A stretch of DNA of 64,000 nt from Lasiosphaeria ovina (GCA_033439765.1 JAULSN010000001.1:6076001-6140000), one strand, 5' to 3'; shown: positions 1-11,851, numbered from the stretch's first letter. Made by a program: numbers and translations. Notes: generated by a model from the letters alone, not told the origin.

Positions 1-1791
1 GCATTGCCTGACGGCAGAGATGCAGTCGGCACATGCCACCCAGATCATGCCCTCTTCGGGATCGTATACCAGCGACAGGGCCTCGCCTCTCTGCTTGTCA
101 AGCTCGAGCAAAAGACGCCAAAACCGCATCCATTGAGTCTCGCTCGTGCCCCTAAATTGCTCGTAGTCCACGCCCCCGTTCGAGGTGCGGTCCAGTGTTG
201 TGGTTGAGCCGAGGACCGAGCATATGGATTCCGCGATGCTCTTGCCAGCTCTTGGCGACGTCTCTTTGTACGTGCCTAGGCCTTTCTCGTACATGCCGAG
301 CGCCGTCTCGATGGTGGTCTTTGAAAACCGTCCCGGGAAGAAGATAAGATCGAGCCATTTCTCGGTAGAATCTACCGGATCGCAAGGCCCCGATGTCTGC
401 GCGGCAGGCAAGACGTTCTCGACGAAAACGCCCTTCCAGCTAGCGCCAAACGGCGCCTTGGTGTTTCTCGGCCGCAGCTGCAACTTTTGCACTCGGTAAG
501 TGGTGTTGTTTTTCCACAGAGTCCATAGCTCAGGGCCCTCGGCCTGCTGCGCCACTGAGAAGTCGGCCAATGTCCACACGTCGAGCGAGGACGGGCTTGG
601 AGGTATCAATTGCGCTTCTGGGAAACAGTCTGCGACATGGATGGATCCTTGGTCGTTGGCCTTCACTTTCCAAAACTTGAACTCGCCGGCTCCGATCGGC
701 GAGTACGTCACGACGAGGCACTGGCCGGGCGAAGTGTCCAGAATCTGGATCAGGTTGCTCTGAGAAGGGTCGATTGTCCATTTGCCAACCTCCTGGGGGT
801 CGCGCTTGGCATTGAGTATGTCGCCCGTGTAGAGAATCTGACCAGACTGTACATCCCAAACCCGCATGCGATGGTCCAGACAGATTGTGAATAGAAAGGA
901 CGTGTCGTCGCCGCCTATGCTCGTTATCGCCGTCGATGCAGCCGCCGTCAGCTCCATGTTGATCTTGTCGTAGCGAACGGTCGGGTTCCGCTGGAAGGGG
1001 ACTAGCCCGCGCAGGCTCTGGCCCCATCCCGCAACATTGTAAATGTTTTCCTTCCAGGACGTCGCATTGGTGGCTGGGGGGAGGAGAGCAGAGTCAGTAA
1101 GCCAATTCAGCAAAGCGCAGCAAATCTGGGCCGCGAGGAACTGACCGTCGTGGGAGAGATTCCTGTCAAACTTCAAGATGCCACCATCATGCATAGTGAT
1201 GATCAGCTGGTTGGGATTGACGACGACTAGCTGGTGCGGGTGCTTGAATCCGAAGCCGGGCGGCGAGAAGGACTTGCAGGCCTCGCCTAGGCCGCCCTCC
1301 GAGATCGACCGCTTTCTGAAGTGCTCTGGTCGGAGAGTGATGGAGTAGAACTGGCTCGACTGGTCGACGACAAACACGTAGAGTGCATCGTGGTCGGGGC
1401 TATCGGCGAACCCGACGCAGGAAGGGCGTATCGGGGACGGAAAGGCCAGGTTGAGGATCAAGGGCGCATCTGCGTCCTTCTCCTGCTTGCACACATCGGC
1501 GGCGCGAATGCTCAGGACCGTGCCGTTCTCCAAGACGCGCCAGAGGAACGCCCGCGGGGAGCTGCGGTGCTTGCGGTAGTAGATGGAGGAGGCGGTAGCG
1601 AGGTTTCTGGCGCGATAGAGCCTCTCGTCGTCGTCGTCGGCAGCGGCAGCGGGAGCTCGTGTCAAGGCGGAGCGGGCAAAGGAGGCGCTCTGGGTCTGGG
1701 GCGCGACGCGGATCTGGACAATCGACGACTGTGCCGGCTCCAGTTTGAGCCGCGCTTCCTTGTAGAGAACCTCGAAATCCCTGGAGCTCAT
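1..1791 (-). CDS. NUP120: Nucleoporin Nup120/Nup160, N-terminal part (partial)
   Basis: The frame is open from the ATG at 1789-1791 to the left edge with no intron, giving the first 597 residues; the C-terminus lies outside the window. The protein starts MSSRDFEVLYKEARLKLEP and carries beta-propeller-like segments, including a D-H-R-M-R-V-W-D blade motif encoded near 850-880 and an E-F-K-F-W-K-V-K segment further on. This pattern matches the fungal Nup120/Nup160 family, which belongs to the Y-shaped (Nup84) scaffold complex of the nuclear pore. Family members run well over 1000 residues, so roughly half is visible. An acidic Asp-rich stretch sits near residue 55. The family call rests on remembered similarity of the propeller; the reading frame itself is certain. 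Another WD-like scaffold protein is the main alternative. Confidence 0.82.
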   Translation of the reverse strand, partial: MSSRDFEVLYKEARLKLEPAQSSIVQIRVAPQTQSASFARSALTRAPAAAADDDDERLYRARNLATASSIYYRKHRSSPRAFLWRVLENGTVLSIRAADVCKQEKDADAPLILNLAFPSPIRPSCVGFADSPDHDALYVFVVDQSSQFYSITLRPEHFRKRSISEGGLGEACKSFSPPGFGFKHPHQLVVVNPNQLIITMHDGGILKFDRNLSHDGQFLAAQICCALLNWLTDSALLPPATNATSWKENIYNVAGWGQSLRGLVPFQRNPTVRYDKINMELTAAASTAITSIGGDDTSFLFTICLDHRMRVWDVQSGQILYTGDILNAKRDPQEVGKWTIDPSQSNLIQILDTSPGQCLVVTYSPIGAGEFKFWKVKANDQGSIHVADCFPEAQLIPPSPSSLDVWTLADFSVAQQAEGPELWTLWKNNTTYRVQKLQLRPRNTKAPFGASWKGVFVENVLPAAQTSGPCDPVDSTEKWLDLIFFPGRFSKTTIETALGMYEKGLGTYKETSPRAGKSIAESICSVLGSTTTLDRTSNGGVDYEQFRGTSETQWMRFWRLLLELDKQRGEALSLVYDPEEGMIWVACADCISAVRQC

Positions 1792-2462
1792 CTTGCCCCC
1801 ATGCGCATCTATTGCCGGCAATTGACGAGTCTCGGGGTGTGGTCGCGCGTCGTATTTCGTGTGGGTGTAGAGGCAGTTTCGGTCGGGTAGAGCTTTTTGG
1901 CGGGCGGAATCGATGCCGTTATGGTTGCTGTCCAAGCTTCAAAAAACTGTTTGGAGCGAGACTCAGGCTCAGCTCCAAGACTAGGTAGATAAGGCAGATA
2001 ACGACAGTTGCCGCATCCAGTCTGCCAAACAGCGTTTTCGGGCGATTCAAAACTGACAATTAATTCAGCGAGCATAAAATTCATTTACATTGGAAAGGTA
2101 GATAGAACCTATTTTTAATAAAGAGGCCAACAAATCAATACGGGCCGCCGGGGAAATGAAAGTGGTTAAAATTTCATTGATGGTATAAACCCCCGATGCG
2201 TAAATCTCAGTTGCGACTCTGGAATAATGCTTATTATACACTTAAAAAATGCACCAAGATACTGAGCAAAGTCCCATTCCGTCATAAAAATGCCAACATC
2301 TGAAGCCAGCACACCATGCCATGCAAAAACAGAAAGCTCCAGAGTCGACCCGCAAAATCCCTCTCATTATCCCATGTGCCATGCATCGAATCATCCCATG
2401 TCTCCTCACACCTCACAACAAGGCACCGTAAGTCCCTTTAAAGGATCGCCTCAGAATCTTCC
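1792..2462. other. Intergenic: NUP120 promoter and RAD51 3' flank
   Basis: This 671 nt gap separates two minus-strand genes. It is AT-rich between about 2040 and 2290, as expected for a 3' UTR plus promoter. No convincing coding frame or structured RNA was seen. Confidence 0.6.
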
Positions 2463-3661
2463 TCACTCCTTCTCAAGGTCCTTGGGAGCCGGGTCGCCAA
2501 TGCCGTCTTCGTTAATCGCAAACAAGCAATCGCTTTCCGGTAGACACGGGCTGTCGTAAATCTTTGCTATTCTTGTTTCGCCGCGACCCTTCTTGAGACT
2601 GATGCGCGTCGTACTTGCGTGGGCAATGATGTTGCCGCCAATCGGTTTCTTGGGATCTGGGTTAAACATGGCGGACGGGCCACCGTCGACCTGCGCCACC
2701 ACTTGGTTGCTGATCACAACAGCAATGCCGAACTCGTCGGCAAGGCGCTGGAGTGTGCGCATGAACTTGGCGAGATGGGTCTGCCGCGAGCTCAGCTCGC
2801 CTCGGCCCACGAAATCCGTCCGGTACAGAGAGGTGGCCGAGTCTACAATGAGGAGACTGAACCGGGTCTCGCACATCATTGCCGCCGCTTGATTCAGAAG
2901 CTGCAGTTGATGGTCCGAGTTGTACGCGCGCGCATAGGCCACATTGTCGAGAACCTCCTCCCCGGACAGGCCGTACCGGTTGGCCACCGCCAAGAGTCGG
3001 ACCGGACGAAATGTCCCCTCGGTGTCGATATACAGACACTTCCCCTCGCCGCCGCCCATGTCGAACGGCAACTGACACGTCACGGCTAGCGTGTGGCAGA
3101 TTTGCGACTTTCCCGTTCGGAACTCGCCAAATATCTCGGTCACGCTGCCCGTCTCGACGCCTCCGGCCAGGAGTGTGTCGAGGTTCTTGGACCCAGTGGT
3201 GATGGATATCAGCTCACTGCGGCGCTGGTGCATCTCTGTGGCTGTGGTGAAGCCCATGGGGACGAGTTTTGACGCTTCAGAGCGCAAACAAAAATAGAGT
3301 CAGCAACCACGGCGCATCATTTTTTAAAGTCGTAAAACGAATTTACCTTCGGCGAGGATCTTGCCGGCCTTCTGCTCCGAAATGCCCTTGATTTGCTCCA
3401 GCATCCTCCGCGGCGTGTAGGCCACGGATTCGACAGTGTTGTACCCGCCATCGACAACCAATTGGATGTCGCGCTTCGTGAGGCCAGAGACTCCCTGGAG
3501 ACGCGCGTCAGAACGGCCAGACTGGACAGTACGAGAAGATGGGGAGAGCCATGGCCGCGACATACCTCGAGGGCTGAGAGCGGAGTTGGCGCGCCAGGAC
3601 CGGTCATTCCGCCATCGTCGCCGCTGGCAGCATCTTCATCAAACTCTTCGTTGGTCGCCAT
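2463..3661 (-). CDS. RAD51: DNA repair recombinase RAD51
   Basis: Three exons (3566-3661, 3347-3494, 2463-3274) encode 351 residues; the introns are 71 and 72 nt with GT..AG ends. The protein forms nucleoprotein filaments on single-stranded DNA and drives strand exchange in homologous recombination. After an acidic N-terminus comes the helix-hairpin-helix domain (about residues 33-82, [16 protein letters not shown] region). The RecA core has Walker A GEFRTGKS (131-138) and Walker B LLIVDS (222-227). The C-terminus ends [10 protein letters not shown] as in fungal RAD51 proteins. Length matches the family (about 350). DMC1 is unlikely because the N-terminal region ([19 protein letters not shown]) is RAD51-type. 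Exon phases join exactly (0, then 1). Confidence 0.97.
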
Positions 3662-4435
3662 ATTTCACAGCAGTCTATATGTCAACACGGGGTCTTTTGG
3701 TTTGACAAATAGTTGGGGACGAGATTTGCGGCAGTCAAGGCTTGAAACCGCGTCCGACTTTTGGTCTGTTGACAGAGGCAAATTCGCCAGGCGCGGGGCG
3801 CGTCGGTGGGGGAAGGAACGAGACACGGAAACACATGACCACTCTCAAGCTTCGGTCTCCACTTTTAAGCCACTTTGACTCGCGTTTCCCCAAAACCCCT
3901 AACCCTGCAATGTATGGCCAATGGCAGCAACGACGTCAAAAGACCGTTGATTTCAAGTGTAAAAGACTCGAGACAACTCCCCTAATTACGGCATAAGGTT
4001 TTCAACGCGCGTGGAAGCTTCAGATAACAAGGCTTCCGGTAAGTGAAATCCCCATATGTATTTGTGTAAGTACCTTTATCCATTTATGCACCAGGACTGA
4101 AAAGAGGAATCTAGAGGCCACTAGAAGATTTCCAAAGTTATGCAGTAGCCTTCCGCCCTTCCAAGAAAAAAACAAAAAGAAATGCCTTCTCCAGGTGGCA
4201 GGTAATCCAGGGAGCCGTTCTCGTGCAGACGGTGTGTAGGTAAATATCAGGTCCAGTGTGGCCATGCTGGGAATAAACCAACCCCTCCCAATTCATCTCC
4301 CCAAATGATTTGGCGTGTGACGCCTACCACTCATTAATTTCTCTCCTTTTGGGTGGCGATAACCGCCGTTGATGGTTTTCAGCGCTGTTCGGAATAGGCT
4401 TGGCCATCATGCTCAAATTGGCCGACAGACTTCTT
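3662..4435. other. Intergenic: RAD51 promoter and 3' flank of the next gene
   Basis: This 774 nt gap must hold the RAD51 promoter and the 3' UTR of the membrane-protein gene. It contains a TCGCGT site and a telomere-repeat-like motif, listed separately, and an ACGCGCGT at about 4003-4010. No coding potential was seen. Confidence 0.6.
3880..3906 (-). promoter_or_regulatory. Candidate RAD51 promoter elements: MCB-like ACGCGA and telomere-like motif
   Basis: On the RAD51 sense strand, AGGGTTAGGGGTT (3906-3894) is followed by ACGCGA (3885-3880), about 220-245 nt upstream of the ATG. ACGCGT-like MCB sites drive G1/S expression of DNA repair genes in yeasts, and TTAGGG-like boxes bind Tbf1/Teb-type Myb proteins. 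Function here is inferred from position and sequence only. Confidence 0.35.
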
Positions 4436-5641
4436 TCACAGCCGGTTCGAGGGCCTTGCAGCCCAATCACTCCGGCCTGACTCGTGGCCGCCCTCCAGAT
4501 CCGTGGCGCCAACGCTCCCAGAGAACTCGGGCGGTATGCCAAAAGTCCCGGCAGGGAGAACTTCAAACCCATCATTGACCTTGCGTGTGGATTTGTTGAG
4601 GTGCAGGTCTCCGGGTCCAAAGGTGGGCTCCGGCACGGACGGCGGCTCCCGGCTCTGAAGCATGGACGAGAGGGTATCGCTCTGAGAAAGAGCCGAGAAG
4701 CCGCTCGGCGTCCGGGCTGGGGTGTCAAAAGGATCGCGAAGGTCCTTTTCCTGCCATCCTTGGGGCACACCATTATACGCCAGGCGGTTTTCGCGGAGAT
4801 TCTTTGCCATGTAAAGTCTTGAGCTGCGCGATGATGTGTAGCTCCTGCCGCTTGCGCTCCTTGCGGACCGCGGCTGGGACTCCGTCGACTCTCCTGACGA
4901 AGACGCCGAGCTCCGCTGACTAGGCTGGCGCGGGTTCCGAGGAGCAGACGTTGGTATGTAAGTCTCGTATGCGGGTTTCGGGTGAGCTTGGTGCTCCAAC
5001 TTCTTCAGAGTATCTTCGCTCAAAACGCTGGCTTCTCGATTAGGGCGCCTCTTGGGTTGCGTTGCGAACTGGGAAATAGGCGGCACAGGTGCCTGTGGTT
5101 GCTCCGCGGGGTTTGGACTGGCCAATCGTTGAGAAATGGAGGCTTCAGTTGGGCTTTGTCTCGGCGCTGCTCGCCCGAGGTTCACAGAGGAGACCGGCAC
5201 TGGTTTTGCATCGTAAAGTTCGTTGCCTTTCTCAGAGTCCAGGACCACAAGAGTTGTGGAATATCCCGTCTTCGGCGTTGCCGTCTCGTTGAGCGACAGC
5301 GGCCTCGAAATCCATATTCCGTCAACTTCTACGCCGCTTTGGATGGCTCGAACTCCGAAGGGGATGTCATTGGTCCGCTTGAGAGGGATGCCCGACTTGC
5401 GCATTTCCTGCAGCCGCGCCCTCTTCTCCTCGTCCAATATCTCCTGCCTCCTCAACAAACGATTTGACCACCACAGCTTGACTAGCCCAGCGCAAAACAC
5501 CACCACGATTGCCATTGCGAGAACCTAGCCAACAATCAGCGAATCAGTTCTGACCCGCGCAAGCGGGGAGAAAGGGAGAAATCTTACAAAGGTCATTTGC
5601 TGCCATAGCGCCCAAGATATAAAGAAAACCGGCCCCGCCAT
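4436..5641 (-). CDS. Conserved fungal single-pass membrane protein, unknown function
   Basis: Two exons (5588-5641 and 4436-5524) joined by a 63 nt GTAAGA..CTAG intron encode 380 residues. The tiny first exon gives MAGPVFFISWALWQQMTF, and the junction completes a hydrophobic helix (about residues 17-38, VLAMAIVVVFCAGLVKLWW). A basic segment follows (NRLLRRQEILDEEKR), so the C-terminus is probably cytoplasmic by the positive-inside rule. The next part (KSGIPLKRTNDIPFGVRAI, VDGIWISRP) is the most protein-like and looks conserved. From about residue 110 the chain is Ser/Pro/Arg-rich and likely disordered. I recognise no catalytic motif. Placement of the TM helix across the splice junction strongly supports the two-exon model. 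Confidence 0.8.
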
Positions 5642-8600
5642 CTCGGTTTATCGTGGTATCCGGCGGCGGACAGACCCACGGCGGGAATATAGCTAGATAT
5701 TGAAGGCTTGGTAGCTGATTGTTGATCCCCGAAGCTTCAAGAGGATAGCGAGCGGCCCAGCTCGTCCGCTGGGTGAGGAAAGAACAGCAAACCGCTCGGT
5801 TACGAGTTGTCCCGTGCGTTCAGGTGCGTATGTTGAAAGGAAAGTGCGTCACAGCAACCAAGTCCGCTCCGCCCAGACCCAATCTAGAGGGTGTAGCCTG
5901 GGGCAACCAGTGTTTTCAAGTCCAGACGGAAGCCCCTGCTAACTCTTTTGAAGCTCGGCTCCCACCCTCTGAGCAGCTTGTCAGGGCTGATGAACCAAAG
6001 TTCAGTTCTTGGTCGTCTGCATTTTGTGGATTACTTGATGAGTCTGCCGGCAAGCAAGCACCACAGCTCAGCCAGTACAGGGGATGCAGCAGGTACACGG
6101 TGCTCTTCGGGCCGTCAGGTCCAACTGCCTATTTGTGAGCCCAGGGCTATACGAAGGCGTGTAACGAGTGACGTTTGAGTGCCGACGGGCCTCTTTCAGC
6201 TCGCGCTCGCGCTGCGATATCCGGATGGCGGCGTTGGCAAGGCTGATGGAGCAATGCAAGGGGCCGCCAAGTCGAACAGTCGATGTGCTGCCAGCAACAG
6301 TGACACAAGAAAGCGACAAGTTGCGGTAGGAGAGAGAGGCTGTAAAGCGCAAACGAAGGGCGCTTGGGGCAGGATGAGATCTCACTTACACGGCGCCAAT
6401 GGAGAGACAAACGGAAGAAATAGCCATGGCTTTGGCCGCTTGGCGGTCGGACGGGCCTGGGCAGGTTCTTGTATGAGACGGTCTCACGGATAGCAGCAGG
6501 CACTCAAATAAAGCGCACACCGCAACCACGGCCAGGGCAGCGTGAAGGCGACCCGTCACAGACTGAGAGCTGACGAGTCTTGCCAGGCTAGAGCACTTCA
6601 TCCATTTCTGCCACTGCACCCTGAACCCAACTAATTTCCCCTTGCTGTGTAGGTAGGCAACACGTCTGCCATCATCCAAGGTCTTCGCAGGGCGGGGCGT
6701 TCCTTGCAGCGGGAATCAAATTCGGCAGGCTAAATAGGCACAGGCAAGGTATAGTACCTTAGGTATCCAGCACGAACCAGAGAAAGGCGGACGGCTAGGG
6801 TCATGGACTTCCAGATCATGTTAAATTCCCGACCACCAAGAAAACCCGGCTCGTGGGCCAATCGTGCAGCCAGTAGGCGGGAATGTGCTGGTGGTGAGGT
6901 ACAGTACATACAGTACAATGGAAGGAGAAGATTTGGGGGTCAGGTCAGGGCCGGCTGATTTGGTGTCCAAGCAAGAAAGGCAGGTCGCGCCCGTGTGAGA
7001 GGGTTATGGTAGTGCAGTCTAGCCAGCGATGATCACTATCCATAAGAAGCACAAGTATAGTATTCGCAGTCGAGACTCGGGCCTAACCCACCCCTCGACC
7101 GACGTTTCTGATATTGTCTGGTATTCATCCAAATTAGGGCCGTCCTGGAGGAGAGTGTCTCGTGGGTCATCAGCTGTCGCCCGGCAATTTCATCTTTTTC
7201 ACGGAGTGAAAATTTCGATGGATGCTACACTGCCTGCGCGCATCGATGACGGCGAGGAGCGCGATGCCATCGTGGATGTGTCCTTTTGATGTCGATAGCC
7301 TGGGCGAAGAGCACAATTTGTGGAGCGAGGAGTTGCTCCGAAACAGCGATGGAAGTTCTGAAAGGGGGACATTGAAGACTTGAGAGGGTTCAAGACCTGC
7401 CTAAAAGGGAGAGTGCAGCGGAAAGTTGAACGAGCAGAATGACAATATTGACATGAGTAAGGTCGAATTGAATACACGAGGCTCCTTTGTAGAACTTGAC
7501 GAGAGAGCAAGGCTTGCCCTGTATGGGCGGATCTGCCGAGCGGATCGTCCTAGGTTCCCCAGAAATTGCTGCGTCTGCCAAGCCTAAAAGGGGAATGCCG
7601 TCTGAACTGACGGACCGGGTGGGGCTCATCCGAAGACGGAAGAATAAAGTTTAGAAAAGCTGTTGATATTTTACGCAAGTCAGAGTCACGCCAGAGGTAG
7701 AATTTTGACCACATAGCCATCTGCCACCAGCTGCTAACACAAAGTGTTGGAAATAATTCCTGGGAAACCCCCCCATCTTTTGACAGATAGAATCAACACT
7801 TTGCAGCTGGCCGATGGCAACAATTCAAAAGCATTAAACGGTATCTTTTCAGCTTTCTGTCTAGGAGCTTCTACAACGTTGAACCCGGAAAATACAACAC
7901 TCATGGGATTTGAACCCGCAGAGGGTAAACTCTCAGCAGGTGGACGAAAGACAGTTGAAGCCATCGAGGCAATGTCGTTTTCTTCAAGACATACTTGGAG
8001 AAAAATCCATCTCTGAATCCAGGGATCCTACCTCAGTTACCAACCGCATAGCCCCTCCGTCATAGCGAATGAGCCAATATTCTCCGAATGCTCTCCTTAT
8101 TGTGTTCAGTAGTAGGGGAATATGAAGAAGGGTTAGGGTCAAATACATACATCCCATTGTCAAAAGGGGCTCGAAAGGGATAGATACCTACCCTGGTAAT
8201 GTTGACAAGCTAGTTAGAGCGAGCACGACAACAAGTACTCTACAGACACCCATATTTTCGGGAAAGCTTTCCCAGTACGAAGGGTAAGGAAAATAATGTC
8301 TACTCTACCCAAATACCATTCCCATCCGGAAATAGGAAGTGCCTACAGGGAGAAAACACATATATTTTTTGATGTCATTTTATAAAAAGAGCTAGGCGGT
8401 AACAGCACAGCCAAGGAATATCAGCATTCCGCATTGCATTTCCCCCCTACCGCCCCGAAGTAAATACCACGACTGCTAGCTTGCTACCTAGTTGATAGTG
8501 TAGAAAGCGAGGCCCGGCCTCCACGAGGAAGGAACATACAACACAAAAAAAGAGGAAGAAAAGATAAAAAAAGAAGGGAAAAAAACACCACGACTACAGA

Positions 8601-9779
8601 TCAGCGAGTAAGCCGTCCTATCTCATCATTCCGACGACTCTGCCTCTCCCCCGGCGGCGGTGGCGAGCTGGTGGTGTCGAGCTGGAAGTGAGTGGTGCCG
8701 AAACGGTCCATGGCAAGACGTGAAACAAACTTGAATGTGGTCATGAGTAGTGCGATACAATGCAAAATGATGGCAAGATGGACCTTGAAAAGATGAGAAA
8801 ACTTCTCTCCTCCATGACCCCAGGGAAAACTGCCAACGGAGACGGTGATCGTCTATGCATGTCCTGTTCAAGAGTGCCTATCTGCGGGTCGTGCGCCTTT
8901 TTCACCAAGAACCTCAAATATGCAAACATACCTAGCTAAGGCAAAGCTGAAAAACGAAACGACAAATCTGCCAAGACGCAGCCGAGCAGGCCACAGGCAC
9001 TCCGTCCGTACTCGATGTAGTAAAATCTTCATATTTCTCAAACACCTAGCTAGCTACGCTGTGAAGCCCGCCGAAACCCTGCATTCGGCGGCCTAGGAAT
9101 AGCTTCCAGAGACAATGTGACTCGCGGTCAACAGCTAATCTTTCAGTCAAGATCCGGCATCAAGGCCTCCAATCTTCCTGGATTCGGTGAGATGCCACAG
9201 TTATGTAAAATGAAATAGAAAATCAAGTAAAAAAAAAACCAGAAACTCCAGCATACGTACCGAGGAGAAAAAAAACATGATGCGCATGACTGCCTCTTTT
9301 TGGCTCTCCGCAACGCAAAACAAAAATAGCGCCCATACCTCCCAGATCATATATGCATGACGAACAGAGCCAGTGTTGAAAGTGTCGCGGGTATCCTAAA
9401 CGAAGGTAAGAAGCGAAGTATCCGTACCCGCTCATAAGATATCGTCAAGTGTGTGTTGCGTAAGGCCGTGAAGGAAGTTTCTTTTCCTAAAATTCATCTT
9501 TCCGGAAAAGAATAAAATGCGTGGGTTCGTTCCCATGGCCCCGACCCAGTCGAACCCGTACACGCCCCGCTACCCAAGCCCACCAGCTACATAAATATAC
9601 GTAGATATATAGATATGCTCCCCTTCCCAATTTTGACGCCGAACATGTGCCCTACCAAGGTAAAATGCAAAAGGGATGGGAAAAGATAAATGTAAAAAGA
9701 AAAAAAAAAAAGAAAAAAAAAGATTTGAAACAAAAGGAGCCTCCGGTGCAGTCCCGAAAGATCAGAACTGCCAGATATA
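5642..9779. other. 4.1 kb intergenic region without a recognisable gene
   Basis: It carries the promoter of the gene ending at 5641 and the 3' flank of the gene starting at 9780. It is AT-richer from about 7630 to 9760, with a purine tract (about 8541-8587) and A-rich runs near 9227 and 9690-9722. A telomere-like AGGGTTAGGG lies at 8129-8138 and a tRNA-like relic at 7894-7978. Short open frames, the longest about 120 codons, show no domain or splice support. No transposon termini or long repeats were seen. Confidence 0.55.
7894..7978 (-). other. Class II tRNA-like relic or Pol III-type element
   Basis: The 85 nt on the minus strand contain a perfect B-box (GGTTCAAATCC, 7916-7906), a weak A-box (TTGCCTCGATGG), terminal halves that can pair over 7 bp (ACGACAT with GTGTTGT, two G-U pairs), and TTTT close behind (7892-7889). 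The size fits Ser/Leu tRNAs. The D and anticodon stems pair poorly, position 33 is not U, and the T-stem to acceptor spacing is 2 nt too long. It is therefore probably a decayed tRNA or chance, not a working tRNA. Confidence 0.25.
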
Positions 9780-11404
9780 CTACCGGATGTCCAGTTGAAA
9801 GGGCTTGAAGCGACCTCCTATGGTGGCGCAGCGGGGACACTTTCTGCGCGCGCCTTGCTCGCCCATCAGAACGTCAACGCAGGCCTGGCAAAGACCGCAT
9901 ATACATTCCGTACAGGCATAAGACTCGCGCAAGAGAGAGACCCCCTGACAGGCGGCGCAATATATCTGCGTGTTCTGGGAGGAGTAGCTTGGGGAGGAAT
10001 CTGACAAGCCCCTCGACTCTATGTGGAAGTTCTCCCCGCTTTCGCCGCTCTCGACAGATGGGAACGGATCGGGAGCTTCGGGATTGTATGACGGAGGTGT
10101 GAGAGCTTGCTGCAGCGGAGATGCTTGGTAGCTCGTAAAGGCATTTTGCGGGAAAGGCGGAAGAGATGCTCGGTGGATGGATATGGGTGATTGTGGAACC
10201 TGGCTTGTCAGGCGCGGGTCGAACATTGAAGGGAAATTCAGACTCACTGGAGTTCTGTCCTCATCTATGCCTTCCGTAGCCGAAGCCGCCGCGTCGATCA
10301 AATCCTCCCAGCGTTTGCCAAAATCACTCGAAGGCTCGGCCGAGAGAGCTTTCCTGTCATTGGCTCCGGGCCTCAGAAAATCAGGGTTACCGTCATTCTG
10401 CAGCCGGCGAAGCCATTCCGCAGCGGCGCCCTTTGACTTTTTCCTCTGATGGCCCCTCTTGGTTACGGACTGCTTCCTCGGTCGGTTGGGGCCCAGCGGT
10501 CTGTGCAATGGTGGCAGCGTGGAGGAGCGACCAGGCGGAGAGTTGGAAAGCGAGGCCGAAAGGATCGAGGGCAAAATCTCTCGTTGTCTTCCCGAATCAT
10601 GGCCAGGGAACGGCACGCTTGTCACGTCGCTGTTGGCTAAGTGTATGGGCGGCAATTCGATCGACGACCTCGGTACTCTCCCTCCTTCGTGGTCTGAATG
10701 CCAGTCCTGCAGAGCAAACTGTTTAGCAAGAACGGAGAAGCGACGCCGACAAGAAGTCACCCACACTCACCCCCTCTGAGTCCCAGCCGGGCTCGGTCTT
10801 GTGGTTGTGCAGCTGAGCGAGCGCGGCTGCAGCGGGAAACATGGCACCTCCCGAGTATTCATCGAGGTTTCGCGGCGTGCCAGGAGCGCTGGAATCGTCT
10901 CGGCGATAGGTGTGGTTGATGCCCTTTGCTTGGCTGACATGCGGGGGGCCTAGGGCTGGCTGGGTTTGGGGTCGCTCGCTCGGCGGGGTGTTGATCATGA
11001 GATGGAAGCTCTCTTCGGTCGCAGGCAGCTTGGAGATGTAGTGTTCGGGGTGAGCTCGTCGGATGTGCTCCTGCATGGAACGGAACCTCTTTTCCTGTTT
11101 TTTCGGACGACATTGTTAGCCAGCTGCTGCGGCGCTTGGTCTCCTTCGGTCCCATTGTCCATGGAATGGCGGGCGACCTAGGGAGCTCCGGAGCAAGGGC
11201 GGGGAAACCGGGCGGGATTGGCCGCCGCAGGAAAGAAGAGCTTGACGGCTCGTGGCGTGGGCAGCAACAACGAGAGCGACAGCGACTCACCCCGATGCAG
11301 CGCTTGCGACAGCTGGAGCCATCCTGATTTCGCAGTGGACACACGACCTCATGGTTGGCGTCGGTTACTGAAAATGACGAGGTGAGTGACGACCTGGGCG
11401 GCAT
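9780..11404 (-). CDS. Fungal protein with N-terminal C2H2-like and C-terminal RING-like zinc modules
   Basis: Three exons (11291-11404, 10771-11094, 9780-10706) encode 454 residues; introns are 196 and 64 nt, both phase 0. The start MPPRSSLTSSFSVTDANHEV leads into a C2H2-like cluster (Cys22, Cys32, Cys36, His48, His53) spanning the first junction, then a conserved stretch (HPEHYISKLPATEESF). The middle is Ser/Pro-rich and probably disordered. The last 61 residues hold a dense cysteine module: C396-x2-C399, C411-x2-C414-x-C416-x2-C419-x2-C422 and C436-P-R-C439, ending FKPFQLDIR. This resembles a RING or zinc-ribbon fold, but the ligand pairing is my guess. It may be a nuclear regulator or ubiquitin-linked factor; I cannot name it. 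The joined zinc cluster supports the exon model. Confidence 0.83.
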
Positions 11405-11851
11405 CTTGGACACCCCACCACCATTCAAAGCCGAGGGGGCGTGGCGGGGAGCGGTCGGGCGATAAGGTAGCTGGCGATAAGAAGATGTAAGGTTGGAAGG
11501 CCGTTAACTGAGACTCAATTGAGATGTTGCCGGCTCTGGAGAGCGAAGCTGTCGCATTTGGCCTTTGTAGGCTCTAAGCTCAGAAGAGAGTGCTCTGCTC
11601 TGGGGGTGTGTTCATGAGAAGGTAAGCTCCAAGCTCCTCTGCTAGGTGTAACAAGAGGTGTTTCGAAGAATGTGGGTGGTTTGGTAGAGGCAGTGTGGCC
11701 TGGGGTGGGAGCATAGAAGACAATCAAGCAACTTGAATGGAGGGCCGAGGGGGGGGGGACGGAAAGGGATAGAGGGGGGGGGGCGTGTGTGAGAGAAATC
11801 AGGGACAGCACCCAAGCACTACCCTGACTTGACATGACTGGCCTGGACCGA

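Noticed and set aside
530..1027. 165-codon open frame on the minus strand inside NUP120
   Set aside because: It is in a different frame from the clear NUP120 reading, which is open across the same bases and carries propeller motifs.
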